A stretch of 64,000 nt of DNA from Aurelia coerulea (Eukaryota > Cnidaria > Scyphozoa > Semaeostomeae > Ulmaridae), in NCBI GenBank assembly GCA_039566865.1, contig CM076957.1, positions 8,875,896 through 8,939,895 on the forward strand, written 5' to 3'. The notes under the pieces were generated by a model. The model made no database searches. It saw only the letters and a program-made list of their open reading frames with translations, and was not told the DNA's origin. Positions within the stretch are counted from its first letter, which is position 1. The number at the start of each line of letters is the position of its first letter. The position numbers and the translations under genes are program-made. Shown here in pieces: positions 39,614 through 53,989 of the stretch.

Positions 39614-40066
39614 TGAAGATAAAATGGACTGATCATATTAGCAACGAAGAAGTTCTCGCAATAGCATGCGTGGAAGATATAGAAATATTGTTGGTAAGGA
39701 GTCGACTACGCTGGCTAGGGCATGTGTCCAGAATGGAGAATGATCGTCCAGTGAAGTATTTATTATATGGAGAGTTAGCTGAAGGAAAACGTCCTGTTGG
39801 TCGTCCAAAGCTCAGATATAAAGACACGTGTAAAAGCGCGTTGAAATGTGGTGATGTTCTGGACCATTGGAATACAAAAGTAGAGGACCGAGCTGAATGG
39901 AGAAAAGTCATTCATCAAACCTGTGGCAAAGTCAACGAGAAAAGAGTTCAGGCATACGAAAAACAGAGGGACAAGAGGAGAAGGAAAGGAACTGAATTAG
40001 ATTGATTTACTGTATCTTTAGTTAATTGTGTTTTACCCGTTTCTCGGGATTAGGCGTATATATATA
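39614..40066 (+). mobile_element. 5'-truncated LINE, copy 2
   Basis: Same 453 bp as copy 1, with the same 5' break, the same (TA)n tail and the same flanking TAAAGTAC (39,606-39,613 and 40,067-40,074). An identical break point plus identical flanking monomers means it was copied with the satellite and was not inserted independently. Confidence 0.9.
39616..40005 (+). pseudogene. LINE reverse-transcriptase C-terminal fragment (copy 2)
   Basis: The 111 residues from the in-frame GTG at 39,670 to the stop are identical to copy 1. No frame damage has accumulated in any of the three copies, which fits recent amplification. Non-functional for the same reasons as copy 1. Confidence 0.88.
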
Positions 40067-43000
40067 TAAAGTACGTGAATCCACACTTTTTGTTGTTATG
40101 TCTTGTTTTCTTTGAGAAAATAAACACTTAAATAATCGATGTTTGTTTATGCAGTAAAGCTAAAATGAGACTAAAGAAAAAACTAATGTCTATAGTAATG
40201 TTTCAAAGAATGGCTGCTACAGCACTAATATAGTGCTATAAAAGACATTGCTGGCAGAACCAAAGTTTTAAAGGACGAAGAGTGCAATTCTCTTTATAAT
40301 ATTTATTGTAGCTACTAAAGTACGTTAATCCACAATTTTTGTTGTTATTTTTTTTTTGTTGTTTTCTTTGAGAAAATAAACATTTAATTATTCGATTTTT
40401 GTTTATACAGTAAAGCTAAAATGAAACGAAAGAAATAACTAATGTATATAGTAATGTTTCAAAAAATCGTTGCTGCAGCACTAATTAAGTGCTATAAAGA
40501 AGTTACTGGCAGAACAAAAGTTTTAAAGGACTATGAGTGCAATATTCTTTATAATATATATTTTGGCTACTAAAGTAAGTTAATCCACACTTTTTTGTGT
40601 TTTTATTTTGTTTTATTTTAGAAAATCAACATTTAATTAATCAATGTTTGTTTATGCAGTAAAGCTAGAATGAGACTAAAGATAAAACTAATGTCTATAG
40701 TAATTTTTCCAAGAATAGATGCTACAGCACTAATATAGTGCTATAAAAGAAATTACGGGCAAAACCAAAGTTTTAAAGGACCATGAGTGCAATATTCTTT
40801 ATAATATATATTGGCTACTAAAGTAAGTTAATCCACACTTTTTGTGTTTTTATTTTGTTTTCTTTGAGAAAATAAACATTTAATTAATCGATGTTTGTTT
40901 ATGCAGTAAACTAAAATAAACCGAAAGAAAAAACTAATGTTTATAGTAATCTTTCAAAAATTGGTTGCTGCAGCAATAATATAGTGCTATAAAGAAGTTA
41001 CTGGCAGAACAAAAGTTTTAAAGGACTATGAGTGCAATATTCTTTATAATATATATTTTGGCTACTAAAGTAAGTTAATCCACACTTTTTTGTGTTTTTA
41101 TTTTGTTTTATTTTAGAAAATCAACATTTAATTAATCAATGTTTGTTTATGCAGTAAAGCTAGAATGAGACTAAAGATAAAACTAATGTCTATAGTAATT
41201 TTTCCAAGAATAGATGCTACAGCACTAATATAGTGCTATAAAAGAAATTACGGGCAAAACCAAAGTTTTAAAGGACCATGAGTGCAATATTCTTTATAAT
41301 ATATATTGGCTACTAAAGTAAGTTAATCCACACTTTTTGTGTTTTTATTTTGTTTTCTTTGAGAAAATAAACATTTAATTAATCGATGTTTGTTTATGCA
41401 GTAAACTAAAATAAACCGAAAGAAAAAACTAATGTTTATAGTAATCTTTCAAAAATTGGTTGCTGCAGCAATAATATAGTGCTATAAAAAAGTTACTGGT
41501 AGAAGTAAAGCTTTAAAGGACCATGAGTGCAATATTCTTTATAATATATAATGTAGCTACTAAAGTACGTTAATCCACACTTTTTGTGTTTTTATTTTGT
41601 TTTATTTCAGAAAATGAACATTTAATTAATCAATGTTTGTTTATGCAGTAAAGCTAAAATGAGACTAAAGATAAAACTAATGTCTATAGTAATGTTTCCA
41701 AGAATGGCTGCTACAGCACTAATATAGTTTTATAAAAGAAATTACTGGCAGAACCAAAGTTTTAAAGAACGAAGAGTGCAATACTCTTTATAATATATAT
41801 TGTAGCTACTAAAGTACGTTAATCCACACTTTTTGTTGTTATATTTTGTTTTCTTTGAGAAAAGAAACGTTTAATTAATCGATGTTTGTTTATGCAGTAA
41901 AGCTAAAATGAAACGAAAGAAATAACTAATGTATATAGTAATATTTTCAAAAAATCGTTGCTGCAGCACTAATAAAGTGCAATAAAGAAGTTACTGGCAG
42001 TACTAAAGTTTTAAAGGACTATGAGTGCAATATTCTTTATAATATATATTTTGGCTACTTATGTAAGTTAATCCACAATTTTTGGGTTTGTATTTTGTTT
42101 TCTTTGAGAAAATGAACATTTAATTAATCGATGTTTTTTTATGAAGTAAAGCTAAATCGAGACTAAAGAAAAACTAATGTCAATAGTAATGTTTCCAAGA
42201 ATAGCTGCTACAGCACTAATATAGTGCTATAAAAGAAATTACTGGCAGAACTAAAGTTTTAAAGGACGAAGAGTGCAATATTCTTTATGATATATATTCT
42301 AGCTACTAAAGTAAGTTATTCTACACTTTTTGTTGTTTATATTTTGTTTTCTTCGAGAAAATGAACATTTAAATAATCAATGTTTGTTTATGCAGTAAAG
42401 CTAAAATGAGACTTAAGAAAAAACTAATGTCTATAGTAATGTTTCCAAAAATAACTGCTACAGCACTAATTTAGTGCTCTAAAAGAAATTATTGGCAGAA
42501 CTAAAGTTTTAAAGGACCATGAGTGCAATATTCTTTATAATATATATTTTGGCTATTAAATTAAGTTAATCCACGCTTTTTGTGTTTTTATTTTGTTTTC
42601 TTTGAGAAAATCAACATTTAATTAATCGATGTTTGTTTATGCAGTAAAGCTAAAGTGAGACTAAAGAAAAAAACTACTGTCTATAGTAATGTTTCCAAGA
42701 ATGGCTGCTACAGCACTAATATAGGGCTATAAAAGCAATTACTGGCAGAACAAAAGTTTTAAAGAACGAAGAGTGCAATACTCTTTATAATATATATTGT
42801 AGCTACTAAAGTAAGTTAATCCACACTTTTTGTGTTTATATTTTGTATTCTTTGAGAAAATAAACATTTAATTAATTGATGTTTGTTTATGCAGTAAAGC
42901 TAAAATGGAACGAAGGAAAAAACTAATGTATATAGTAATGTTTCAAGAAATGGTTGCTGCAGCACTAATAAAGTGCTATAAAGAAGTTACTGGCAGAACT

Positions 43001-45048
43001 AAAGTTTTAAAGGACGAAGAGTGCAATATTCTTCATAATATATATTTTAGCTACTAAAGTAAGTTAATCCACACTTTTTGAGTTTATATTTTGTTTTCTT
43101 TGAGAAAACAAATATTTAATTAATCGATGTTTGTTGATACAGTAAAGCTAAAATGAGAATATAAAAAAACTAATGTTTATAGTAATGTTTCAAAAATTGG
43201 TTGCTGCAGCACTAATAAAGTGTTATAAAGAAATTGCTGGCAGAACTAAAGTTTTAAAGGACGAAGAGTGCAATACTCTTTATAATATATATTGTAGCTA
43301 CTAAAGTACGTTAATCCACACTTTTTGTGCTTATATTTTGTTTTCTCAAAGAAAATAAACATTTATTTAATCGATGTTTGTTAATGCAGTAAAGCTAAAA
43401 TGAGACTATAGAAAAAGCTAATGCCTATAGTTATTTTTCCAAGAATGGCTGCTACAGCACTAATATAGTGCTATAAAAGAAATTACTGGCAGAACCAAAG
43501 TTTTAAAGAACGAAGAGTGCAATACTCTTGATAATATATATTTTAGCTACTAAAGTAAGTTAATCCACACTTTTTGTGTTTATATTTTGTTTTCTTTGAG
43601 AAAATAAACATTTAATTAATCGATGTTTGTTTATGTCGTAAAGCTAAAATGAGACTAAAAAAAACCTAATGTTTATAGTAATGTTTCAAAAATTGGTTGC
43701 TGCAGCACTATTCAAGTGTTATAAAGAAGTTACTGGCAGAACTAATGTTTTAAAGGACGAAGAGTGCAATACTCTTTATAATATATATTGTAGCTACTAA
43801 AGTACGTTAATCCACACTTTTTGTGCTTATATTTTTTTTTCTTTGAGAAAATAAACATTTATTTAATCGATGTTTGTTAATGCAGTAAAGCTAAAATGAG
43901 ACTAAAGAAAAAACTAATGTCTATAGTAATGTTTCCAAGAATGGCTGCTACAGCACTAATATAGTGCTATAAAAGAAATTACTGGCAGAACAAAAGTTTT
44001 AAAGAACGAAGAGTGCAATACTCTTTATAATATATATTGTAGCTACTAAAGTACGTTAATCCACACTTTTTGTTGTTATATTTTGTTTTCTTTGAGAAAA
44101 GAAACGTTTAATTAATCGATATTTGTTTATGCAGTAAAGCTAAAATGAACCGAAAGAAATAACTAATGTATATAGTAATATTTTCAAAAAATCGTGGCTG
44201 CATCACTAATAAAGTGAAATAAAGAAGTTACTGGCAGAACTAAAGTTTTAAAGGACCATGAGTGCAATATTCTTTATAATAGATATTTTGGCTACTTATG
44301 TAAGTTAATCCACAATTTTTGTGTTTGTATTTTGTTTTCTTTGAGAAAATGAACATTTAATTAATCGATGTTTGTTTATGAAGTAAAGCTAAAATGAGAC
44401 TAAACAAAAACTAATGTCAATAGTAATGTTTCCAAGAAAAGCTGCTACAGCACTATTATAGTGCTATAAAAGAAATTACTGGCAGAACTATTGTTTTAAA
44501 GGACGAAGAGTGCAATATTCTTTTTGATATATATTTTAGCAACTAAAGTAAGTTATTCCACACTTTTTGTTGTTTATATTTTGTTTTCTTTGAGAAAATG
44601 AACATTTAAATAATCAATGTTTGTTTATGGAGTAAAGCTAAAATGAGACTTAGAAAAAACTAATGTCTATAGTAATGTTTCCAAAAATAACTGCTTCAGC
44701 ACTAATTTAGTGCTATAAAAGAAATTACTGGCAGAACCAAAGTTTTAATGATCGAAGAGTGCAATACTCTTGATAATATATATTTTAGCTACTAAAGTAA
44801 GTTAATCCACACTTTTTGTGTTTATATTTTGTTTTCTTTGAGAAAATAAACATTTAATTAATTGATGTTTGTTTATACAGTAAAGCTAAAATGAGACTAA
44901 AAAAAAACCTAATGTTTGTAGTAATGTTTCAAAAATTGGTTGCTGCAGCACTAATAAAGTGTTATAAAGAAGTTACTGGGAGAACTAAAGTTTTAAAGGA
45001 CGAAGAGTGCAATACTCTTTATAATATATATTGTAGCTACTAAAGTAC
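40067..45048 (+). repeat. Satellite array, block 4 (higher-order unit 2)
   Basis: Satellite part of the second higher-order repeat; 40,075-45,509 is 5,435 bp, 241 bp more than the previous unit. It carries the same order of private variants: the AAAGACATTGCTGG monomer, the spacer T tract at 40,350, ATTTTAGAAAATCAAC, GTTTTTTTATGAAG, TATTCTTTGAGAAAAT and TCTCAAAGAAAATAAAC. Repeated CACTTTTTTGTG and AACCGAAAG monomers at 40,580-41,500 are present twice here. No conventional gene. Confidence 0.92.
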
Positions 45049-45501
45049 TGAAGATAAAATGGACTGATCATATTAGCAACGAAGAAGTTCTCGCAATAGC
45101 ATGCGTGGAAGATATAGAAATATTGTTGGTAAGGAGTCGACTACGCTGGCTAGGGCATGTGTCCAGAATGGAGAATGATCGTCCAGTGAAGTATTTATTA
45201 TATGGAGAGTTAGCTGAAGGAAAACGTCCTGTTGGTCGTCCAAAGCTCAGATATAAAGACACGTGTAAAAGCGCGTTGAAATGTGGTGATGTTCTGGACC
45301 ATTGGAATACAAAAGTAGAGGACCGAGCTGAATGGAGAAAAGTCATTCATCAAACCTGTGGCAAAGTCAACGAGAAAAGAGTTCAGGCATACGAAAAACA
45401 GAGGGACAAGAGGAGAAGGAAAGGAACTGAATTAGATTGATTTACTGTATCTTTAGTTAATTGTGTTTTACCCGTTTCTCGGGATTAGGCGTATATATAT
45501 A
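45049..45501 (+). mobile_element. 5'-truncated LINE, copy 3
   Basis: Third copy with identical ends and the same direct repeat TAAAGTAC (45,041-45,048 and 45,502-45,509). The monomer that follows reads AACATTTAATTAATCG, where the other two read AACACTTAAATAATCG, showing limited exchange after duplication. Confidence 0.9.
45051..45440 (+). pseudogene. LINE reverse-transcriptase C-terminal fragment (copy 3)
   Basis: Same protein as copies 1 and 2 (identical over the 111 residues from the GTG at 45,105). Truncated at the 5' end by the insertion event; not a functional enzyme. Confidence 0.88.
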
Positions 45502-48500
45502 TAAAGTACGTGAATCCACACTTTTTGTTGTTATGTCTTGTTTTCTTTGAGAAAATAAACATTTAATTAATCGATGTTTGTTTATGCAGTAAAGCTAAAA
45601 TGAGACTAAAGAAAAAACTAATGTCTATAGTAATGTTTCAAAGAATGGCTGCTACAGCACTAATATAGTGCTATAAAAGACATTGCTGGCAGAACCAAAG
45701 TTTTAAAGGACGAAGAGTGCAATTCTCTTTATAATATTTATTGTAGCTACTAAAGTACGTTAATCCACAATTTTTGTTGTTATTTTTTTTTTTTGTTGTT
45801 TTCTTTGAGAAAATAAACATTTAATTATTCGATTTTTGTTTATACAGTAGAGCTAAAATGAAACGAAAGAAATAACTAATGTATATAGTAATGTTTCAAA
45901 AAATCGTTGCTGCAGCACTAATTAAGTGCTATAAAGAAGTTACTGGCAGAACAAAAGTTTTAAAGGACTATGAGTGCAATATTCTTTATAATATATATTT
46001 TGGCTACTAAAGTAAGTTAATCCACACTTTTTTGTGTTTTTATTTTGTTTTATTTTAGAAAATCAACATTTAATTAATCAATGTTTGTTTATGCAGTAAA
46101 GCTAGAATGAGACTAAAGATAAAACTAATGTCTATAGTAATGTTTCCAAGAATAGATGCTACAGCACTAATATAGTGCTATAAAAGAAATTACGGGCAAA
46201 ACCAAAGTTTAAAAGGACCATGAGTGCAATATTCTTTATAATATATATTGGCTACTAAAGTAAGTTAATCCACACTTTTTGTGTTTTTATTTTGTTTTCT
46301 TTGAGAAAATAAACATTTAATTAATCGATGTTTGTTTATGCAGTAAACTAAAATAAACCGAAAGAAAAAACTAATGTTTATAGTAATCTTTCAAAAATTG
46401 GTTGCTGCAGCAATAATATAGTGCTATAAAAAAGTTACTGGTAGAAGTAAAGCTTTAAAGGACCATGAGTGCAATATTCTTTATAATATATAATGTAGCT
46501 ACTAAAGTACGTTAATCCACACTTTTTGTGTTTTTATTTTGTTTTATTTGAGAAAATGAACATTTAATTAATCAATGTTTGTTTATGCAGTAAAGCTAAA
46601 ATGAGACTAAAGATAAAACTAATGTCTATAGTAATGTTTCCAAGAATGGCTGCTACAGCACTAATATAGTTTTATAAAAGAAATTACTGGAAGAACCAAA
46701 GTTTTAAGAAACGAAGAGTGCAATACTCTTTATAATATATATTGTAGCTACTAAAGTACGTTAATCCACACTTTTTGTTGTTATATTTTGTTTTCTTTGA
46801 GAAAAGAAACGTTTAATTAATCGATGTTTGTTTATGCAGTAAAGCTAAAATGAAACGAAAGAAATAACTAATGTATATAGTAATATTTTCAAAAAATCGT
46901 TGCTGCAGCACTAATAAAGTGCAATAAAGAAGTTACTGGCAGTACTAAAGTTTTAAAGGACTATGAGTGCAATATTCTTTATAATATATATTTTGGCTAC
47001 TTATGTAAGTTAATCCACAATTTTTGGGTTTGTATTTTGTTTTCTTTGAGAAAATGAACATTTAATTAATCGATGTTTTTTTATGAAGTAAAGCTAAAAC
47101 GAGACTAAAGAAAAACTAATGTCAATAGTAATGTTTCCAAGAATAGCTGCTACAGCACTAATATAGTGCTATAAAAGAAATTACTGGCAGAACTAAAGTT
47201 TTAAAGGACGAAGAGTGCAATATTCTTTATGATATATATTCTAGCTACTAAAGTAAGTTATTCTACACTTTTTGTTGTTTATATTTTGTTTTCTTCGAGA
47301 AAATGAACATTTAAATAATCAATGTTTGTTTATGCAGTAAAGCTAAAATGAGACTTAAGAAAAAACTAATGTCTATAGTAATGTTTCCAAAAATAACTGC
47401 TACAGCACTAATTTAGTGCTCTAAAAGAAATTATTGGCAGAACTAAAGTTTTAAAGGACCATGAGTGCAATATTCTTTATAATATATATTTTGGCTATTA
47501 AATTAAGTTAATCCACGCTTTTTGTGTTTTTATTTTGTTTTCTTTGAGAAAATCAACATTTAATTAATCGATGTTTGTTTATGCAGTAAAGCTAAAGTGA
47601 GACTAAAGAAAAAAACTACTGTCTATAGTAATGTTTCCAAGAATGGCTGCTACAGCACTAATATAGGGCTATAAAAGCAATTACTGGCAGAACAAAAGTT
47701 TTAAAGAACGAAGAGTGCAATACTCTTTATAATATATATTGTAGCTACTAAAGTAAGTTAATCCACACTTTTTGTGTTTATATTTTGTATTCTTTGAGAA
47801 AATAAACATTTAATTAATCGATGTTTGTTTATGCAGTAAAGCTAAAATGGAACGAAGGAAAAAACTAATGTATATAGTAATGTTTCAAGAAATGGTTGCT
47901 GCAGCACTAATAAAGTGCTATAAAGAAGTTACTGGCAGAACTAAAGTTTTGAAGGACGAAGAGTGCAATATTCTTCATAATATATATTTTAGCTACTAAA
48001 GTAAGTTAATCCACACTTTTTGAGTTTATATTTTGTTTTCTTTGAGAAAACAAATATTTAATTAATCGATGTTTGTTTATACAGTAAAGCTAAAATGAGA
48101 CTATAAAAAAACTAATGTTTATAGTAATGTTTCAAAAATTGGTTGCTGCAGCACTAATAAAGTGTTATAAAGAAGTTGCTGGCAGAACTAAAGTTTTAAA
48201 GGACGAAGAGTGCAATACTCTTTATAATATATATTGTAGCTACTAAAGTACGTTAATCCACACTTTTTGTGCTTATATTTTGTTTTCTCAAAGAAAATAA
48301 ACATTTATTTAATCGATGTTTGTTAATGCAGTAAAGCTAAAATGAGACTATAGAAAAAGCTAATGCCTATAGTAATTTTTCCAAGAATGGCTGCTACAGC
48401 ACTAATATAGTGCTATAAAAGAAATTACTGGCAGAACCAAAGTTTTAAAGAACGAAGAGTGCAATACTCTTGATAATATATATTTTAGCTACTAAAGTAA

Positions 48501-51500
48501 GTTAATCCACACTTTTTGTGTTTATATTTTGCTTTCTATGAGAAAATAAACATTTAATTAATCGATGTTTGTTTATACAGTAAAGCTAAAATGAGAATAA
48601 AAAGAAACCTAATGTTTATAGTAATGTTTCAAAAATTGGTTGCTGCAGCACTAATCAAGTGTTATAAAGAAGTTACTGGCAGAACAAAAGTTTTAAAGAA
48701 CGAACAGTGCAATACTCTTTATAATATATATTGTAGCTACTAAAGTACGTTAATCTAACCTTTCTATTGTTATATTTTGTTTTTTTTGAGAAAATAAACA
48801 TTTAATCAATCGATGTTTGTTTATGCAGTAAAGCTAAAATTAGACTAAAGAAAAAAATAATGTCTATAGTAATGTTTCCAAGAATGGCTGCTACAGCACT
48901 AATCTAGTTCTATAAAAGAAATTACTGGCAGAACCAAAGTTTTAAAGAACAAAGAGTGCAATACTCTTTATAATATATATTGTAGCTACTAAAGTACGTT
49001 AATCCACACTTTTTGTTGTTATATTTTGTTTTCTTTGAGAAAAGAAACGTTTAATTAATCGATGTTTGTTTATGCAGTAAAGCTAAAATGAAACGAAAGA
49101 AATAACTAATGTATATAGTAATATTTTCAAAAAATCGTTGCTGCATCACTAATAAAGTGCAATAAAGAAGTTACTGGCAGAACTAAAGTTTTAAAGGACC
49201 ATGAGTGCAATATTCTTTATAATAGATATTTTGGCTACTTATGTAAGTTAATCCACAATTTTTGTGTTTGTATTTTGTTTTCTTTGAGAAAATGAACATT
49301 TAATTAATCGATGTTTGTTTATGAAGTAAAGCTAAAATGAGACTAAACAAAAACTAATGTCAATAGTAATGTTTCCAAGAAAAGCTGCTACAGCACTAAC
49401 ATAGTGCTATAAAAGAAATTACTGGCAGAACTATTGTTTTAAAGGACGAAGAGTGCAATATTCTTTTTGATATATATTTTAGCAACTAAAGTACGTTAAT
49501 CCACACTTTTTGTGCTTATATTTTGTTTTCTCAAAGAAAATAAACATTTATTTAATCGATGTTTGTTAATGCAGTAAAGCTAAAATGAGACTATAGAAAA
49601 AGCTAATGCCTATAGTTATTTTTCCAAGAATGGCTGCTACAGCACTAATATAGTGCTATAAAAGAAATTACTGGCAGAACCAAAGTTTTAAGGAACGAAG
49701 AGTGCAATACTCTTGATAATATATATTTTAGCTACTAAAGTAAGTTAATCCACACTTTTTGTGTTTATATTTTGTTTTCTTTGAGAAAATAAACATTTAA
49801 TTAATCGATGTTTGTTTATATCGTAAAGCTAAAATGAGACTAAAAAAAAACCTAATGTTTATAGTAATGTTTCAAAAATTGGTTGCTGCAGCACTATTCA
49901 AGTGTTATAAAGAAGTTACTGGCAGAACTAATGTTTTAAAGGACGAAGAGTGCAATACTCTTTACTTTATAATATATATTGTAGCTACTAAAGTACGTTA
50001 ATCCACACTTTTTGTGCTTATATTTTTTTTTCTTTGAGAAAATAAAAATTTATTTAATCGATGTTTGTTAATGCAGTAAAGCTAAAATGAGACTAAAGAA
50101 AAAACTAATGTCTATAGTAATGTTTCCAAGAATGGCTGCTACAGCACTAATATAGTGCTATAAAAGAAATTACTGGCAGAACAAACGTTTTAAAGAACGA
50201 ACAGTGCAATACTCTTTATAATATATATTGTAGCTACTAAAGTACGTTAATCTCAATTTTTGTTGTTATATTTTGTTTTCTTTGAGAAATTAAACATTTA
50301 ATCAATCGATGTTTGTTTATGCAGTAAAGCTAAAATTAGACTAAAGAAAAAACTAATGTCTATAGTAATGTTTCCAAGAATGGCTGCTACAGCACTAATA
50401 TAGTTCTATAAAAGAAATTACTGGCAGAACAAACGTTTTAAAGAACGAAGAGTGCAATACTCTTTATAATATATATTGTAGCTACTAAAGTACGTTAATC
50501 CACACTTTTTGTGTTTATATTTTGTTTTCTTTGAGAAAAGAAACGTTTAATTAATCGATGTTTGTTAATGCAGTAAAGCTAAAATGAACCGAAAGAAATA
50601 ACTAATGTATATAGTAATATTTTCAAAAAATCGTGGCTGCATCACTAATAAAGTGCTATAAAGAAGTTACTGGCAGAACTAAAGTTTTAAAGGACCATGA
50701 GTGCAATATTCTTTATAATAGATATTTTGGCTACTTATGTAAGTTAATCCACAATTTTTGTGTTTGTATTTTGTTTTCTTTGAGAAAATGAACATTTAAT
50801 TAATCGATGTTTGTTTATGAAGTAAAGCTAAAATGAGACTAAACAAAAACTAATGTCAATAGTAATGTTTCCAAGAAAAGCTGCTACAGCACTAATATAG
50901 TGCTATAAAAGAAATTACTGGCAGAACTATTGTTTTAAAGGACGAAGAGTGCAATATTCTTTTTGATATATATTTTAGCAACTAAAGTAAGTTATTCCCC
51001 ACTTTTTGTTGTTTATATTTTGTTTTCTTTGAGAAAATGAACATTTAAATAATCAATGTTTGTTTATGGAGTAAAGCTAAAATGAGACTTAAGAAAAAAC
51101 TAATGTCTATAGTAATGTTTCCAAAAATAACTGCTTCAGCACTAATTTAGTGCTATAAAAGAAATTACTGGCAGAACCAAAGTTTTAATGATCGAAGAGT
51201 GCAATACTCTTGATAATATATATTTTAGCTACTAAAGTAAGTTAATCCACACTTTTTGTGTTTATATTTTGTTTTCTTTGAGAAAATAAACATTTAATTA
51301 ATTGATGTTTGTTTATACAGTAAAGCTAAAATGAGACTAAAAAAAAACCTAATGTTTGTAGTAATGTTTCAAAAATTGGTTGCTGCAGCACTATTCAAGT
51401 GTTATAAAGAAGTTACTGGCAGAACTAATGTTTTAAAGGACGAAGAGTGCAATACTCTTTACTTTATAATATATATTGTAGCTACTAAAGTACGTTAATC

Positions 51501-52209
51501 CACACTTTTTGTGCTTATATTTTTTTTTCTCAAAGAAAATAAACATTTATTTAATCGATGTTTGTTTATGCAGTAAAGCTAAAATGAACCGAAAGAAATA
51601 ACTAATGTATATAGTAATATTTTCAAAAAATCGTGGCTGCATCACTAATAAAGTGCAATAAAGAAGTTACTGGCAGAACTAAAGTTTTAAAGGACCATGA
51701 GTGCAATATTCTTTATAATAGATATTTTGGCTACTTATGTAAGTTAATCCACAATTTTTGTGTTTGTATTTTGTTTTCTTTGAGAAAATGAACATTTAAT
51801 TAATCGATGTTTGTTTATGAAGTAAAGCTAAAATGAGACTAAACAAAAACTAATGTCAATAGTAATGTTTCCAAGAAAAGCTGCTACAGCACTAATATAG
51901 TGCTATAAAAGAAATTACTGGCAGAACTATTGTTTTAAAGGACGAAGAGTGCAATATTCTTTTTGATATATATTTTAGCAACTAAAGTAAGTTATTCCAC
52001 ACTTTTTGTTGTTTATATTTTGTTTTCTTTGAGAAAATGAACATTTAAATAATCAATGTTTGTTTATGGAGTAAAGCTAAAATGAGACTTAAGAAAAAAC
52101 TAATGTCTATAGTAATGTTTCCAAAAATAACTGCTACAGCACTAATTTAGTGCTATAAAAGAAATTACTGGCAGAACCAAAGTTTTAAAGAACGAAGAGT
52201 GCAATACTC

Positions 52210-53670
52210 TTTATAATATATATTTTAGCTACTAAAGTAAGTTAATCCACACTTTTTGTGTTTATATTTTGTTTTCTTTGAGAAAATAAACATTTAATTA
52301 ATCGATGTTTGTTTATATCGTAAAGCTAAAATGAGACTAAAAAAAACCTAATATTTATAGTAATGTTTCAAAAATTGGTTGCTGCAGCACTATTCAAGTG
52401 TTATAAAGAGGTTACTGGCAGAACTAATGTTTTAAAGGACGAAGAGTGCAATACTCTTTATAATATATATTGTAGCTACTAAAGTACGTTAATCCACACT
52501 TTTTGTGCTTATATTTTTTTTTCTTTGAGAAAATAAACATTTATTTAATCGATGTTTGTTAATGCAGTAAAGCTAAAAAGAGACTAAAGAAAAAGCTAAT
52601 GTCTATAGTAATGTTTCCAAGAATGGCTGCTACAGCACTAATATAGTGCTATAAAAGAAATTACTGGCAGAACAAAAGTTTTAAAGAACGAACAGTGCAA
52701 TACTCTTTATAATATATATTGTATATACTAAAGTACGTTAATCTACACTTTTTGTTGTTATATTTTGTTTTCTTTGAGAAAATAAACATTTAATCAATCG
52801 ATGTTTGTTTATGCAGTAAAGCTAAAATTAGACTAAAGAAAAAACTAATGTCTATAGTAATGTTTCCAAGAATGGCTGCTACAGCACTAATATAGTTCTA
52901 TAAAAGAAATTACTGGCAGAACCAAAGTTTTAAAGAACGAAAAGTGCAATACTCTTTATAATATATATTGTAGCTACTAAAGTACGTTAATCCACACTTT
53001 TTGTTGTTATATTTTGTTTTCTTTGAGAAAAGAAACGTTTAATTAATCGATGTTTGTTTATGCAGTAAAGCTAAAATGAACCGAAAAAAAAAACTAATGT
53101 ATATAGTAATATTTTCAAAAAATCGTGGCTGCATCACTAATAAAGTGCAATAAAGAAGTTACTGGCAGAACTAAAGTTTTAAAGGACCATGAGTGCAATA
53201 TTCTTTATAATAGATATTTTGGCTACTTATGTAAGTTAATCCACAATTTTTGTGTTTGTATTTTGTTTTCTTTGAGAAAATGAACATTTAATTAATCGAT
53301 GTTTGTTTATGAAGTAAAGCTAAAATGAGACTAAACAAAAACTAATGTCAATAGTAATGTTTCCAAGAAAAGCTGCTACAGCACTAATATAGTGCTATAA
53401 AAGAAAATACTGGCAGAACTATTGTTTTAAAAGACGAAGAGTGCAATATTCTTTTTGATATATATTTTAGCAACTAAAGTAAGTTATTCCACACTTTTTG
53501 TTGTTTATATTTTGTTTTCTTTGAGAAAATGAACATTTAACTAATCAATGTTTGTTTATGGAGTAAAGCTAAAATGAGACTTAAGAAAAAACTAATGTCT
53601 ATAGTAATGTTTCCAAAAATAACTGCTTCAGCACTAATTTAGTGCTATAAAAGAAATTACTGGCAGAACC
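52210..53670 (+). repeat. Duplicated multi-monomer segment, copy 1 (offset about 2,981 bp)
   Basis: Repeated at 55,191-56,651. Shared variants include TTATATCGTAAAG, CCTAATATTTATAG, TATAAAGAGGTTACTGG, AAAAAGAGACTAAAG, AACCGAAAAAAAAAAAC and AAGAAAATACTGGC. Twelve monomers separate the copies. Confidence 0.82.
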
Positions 53671-53971
53671 AAAGTTTTAATGATCGAAGAGTGCAATACT
53701 CTTGATAATATATATTTTAGCTACTAAAGTAAGTTAATCCACACTTTTTGTGTTTATATTTTGTTTTCTTTGAGAAAATAAACATTTAATTAATTGATGT
53801 TTGTTTATACAGTAAAGCTAAAATGAGACTAAAAAAAACCTAATGTTTATAGTAATGTTTCAAAAATTGGTTGCTGCAGCACTAATAAAGTGTTATAAAG
53901 AAGTTACTGGGAGAACTAAAGTTTTAAAGGACGAAGAGTGCAATACTCTTTATAATATATATTGTAGCTAC

Positions 53972-53989
53972 TAAAGTACGTGAATCCAC
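53972..53989 (+). repeat. LINE-free allele of the LINE target monomer
   Basis: TAAAGTACGTGAATCCAC without interruption. The preceding monomer has the private CTGGGAGAACTAAAG variant that also precedes each of the three LINE copies, so this is the best matching empty site and confirms TAAAGTAC as a target duplication. Confidence 0.8.
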
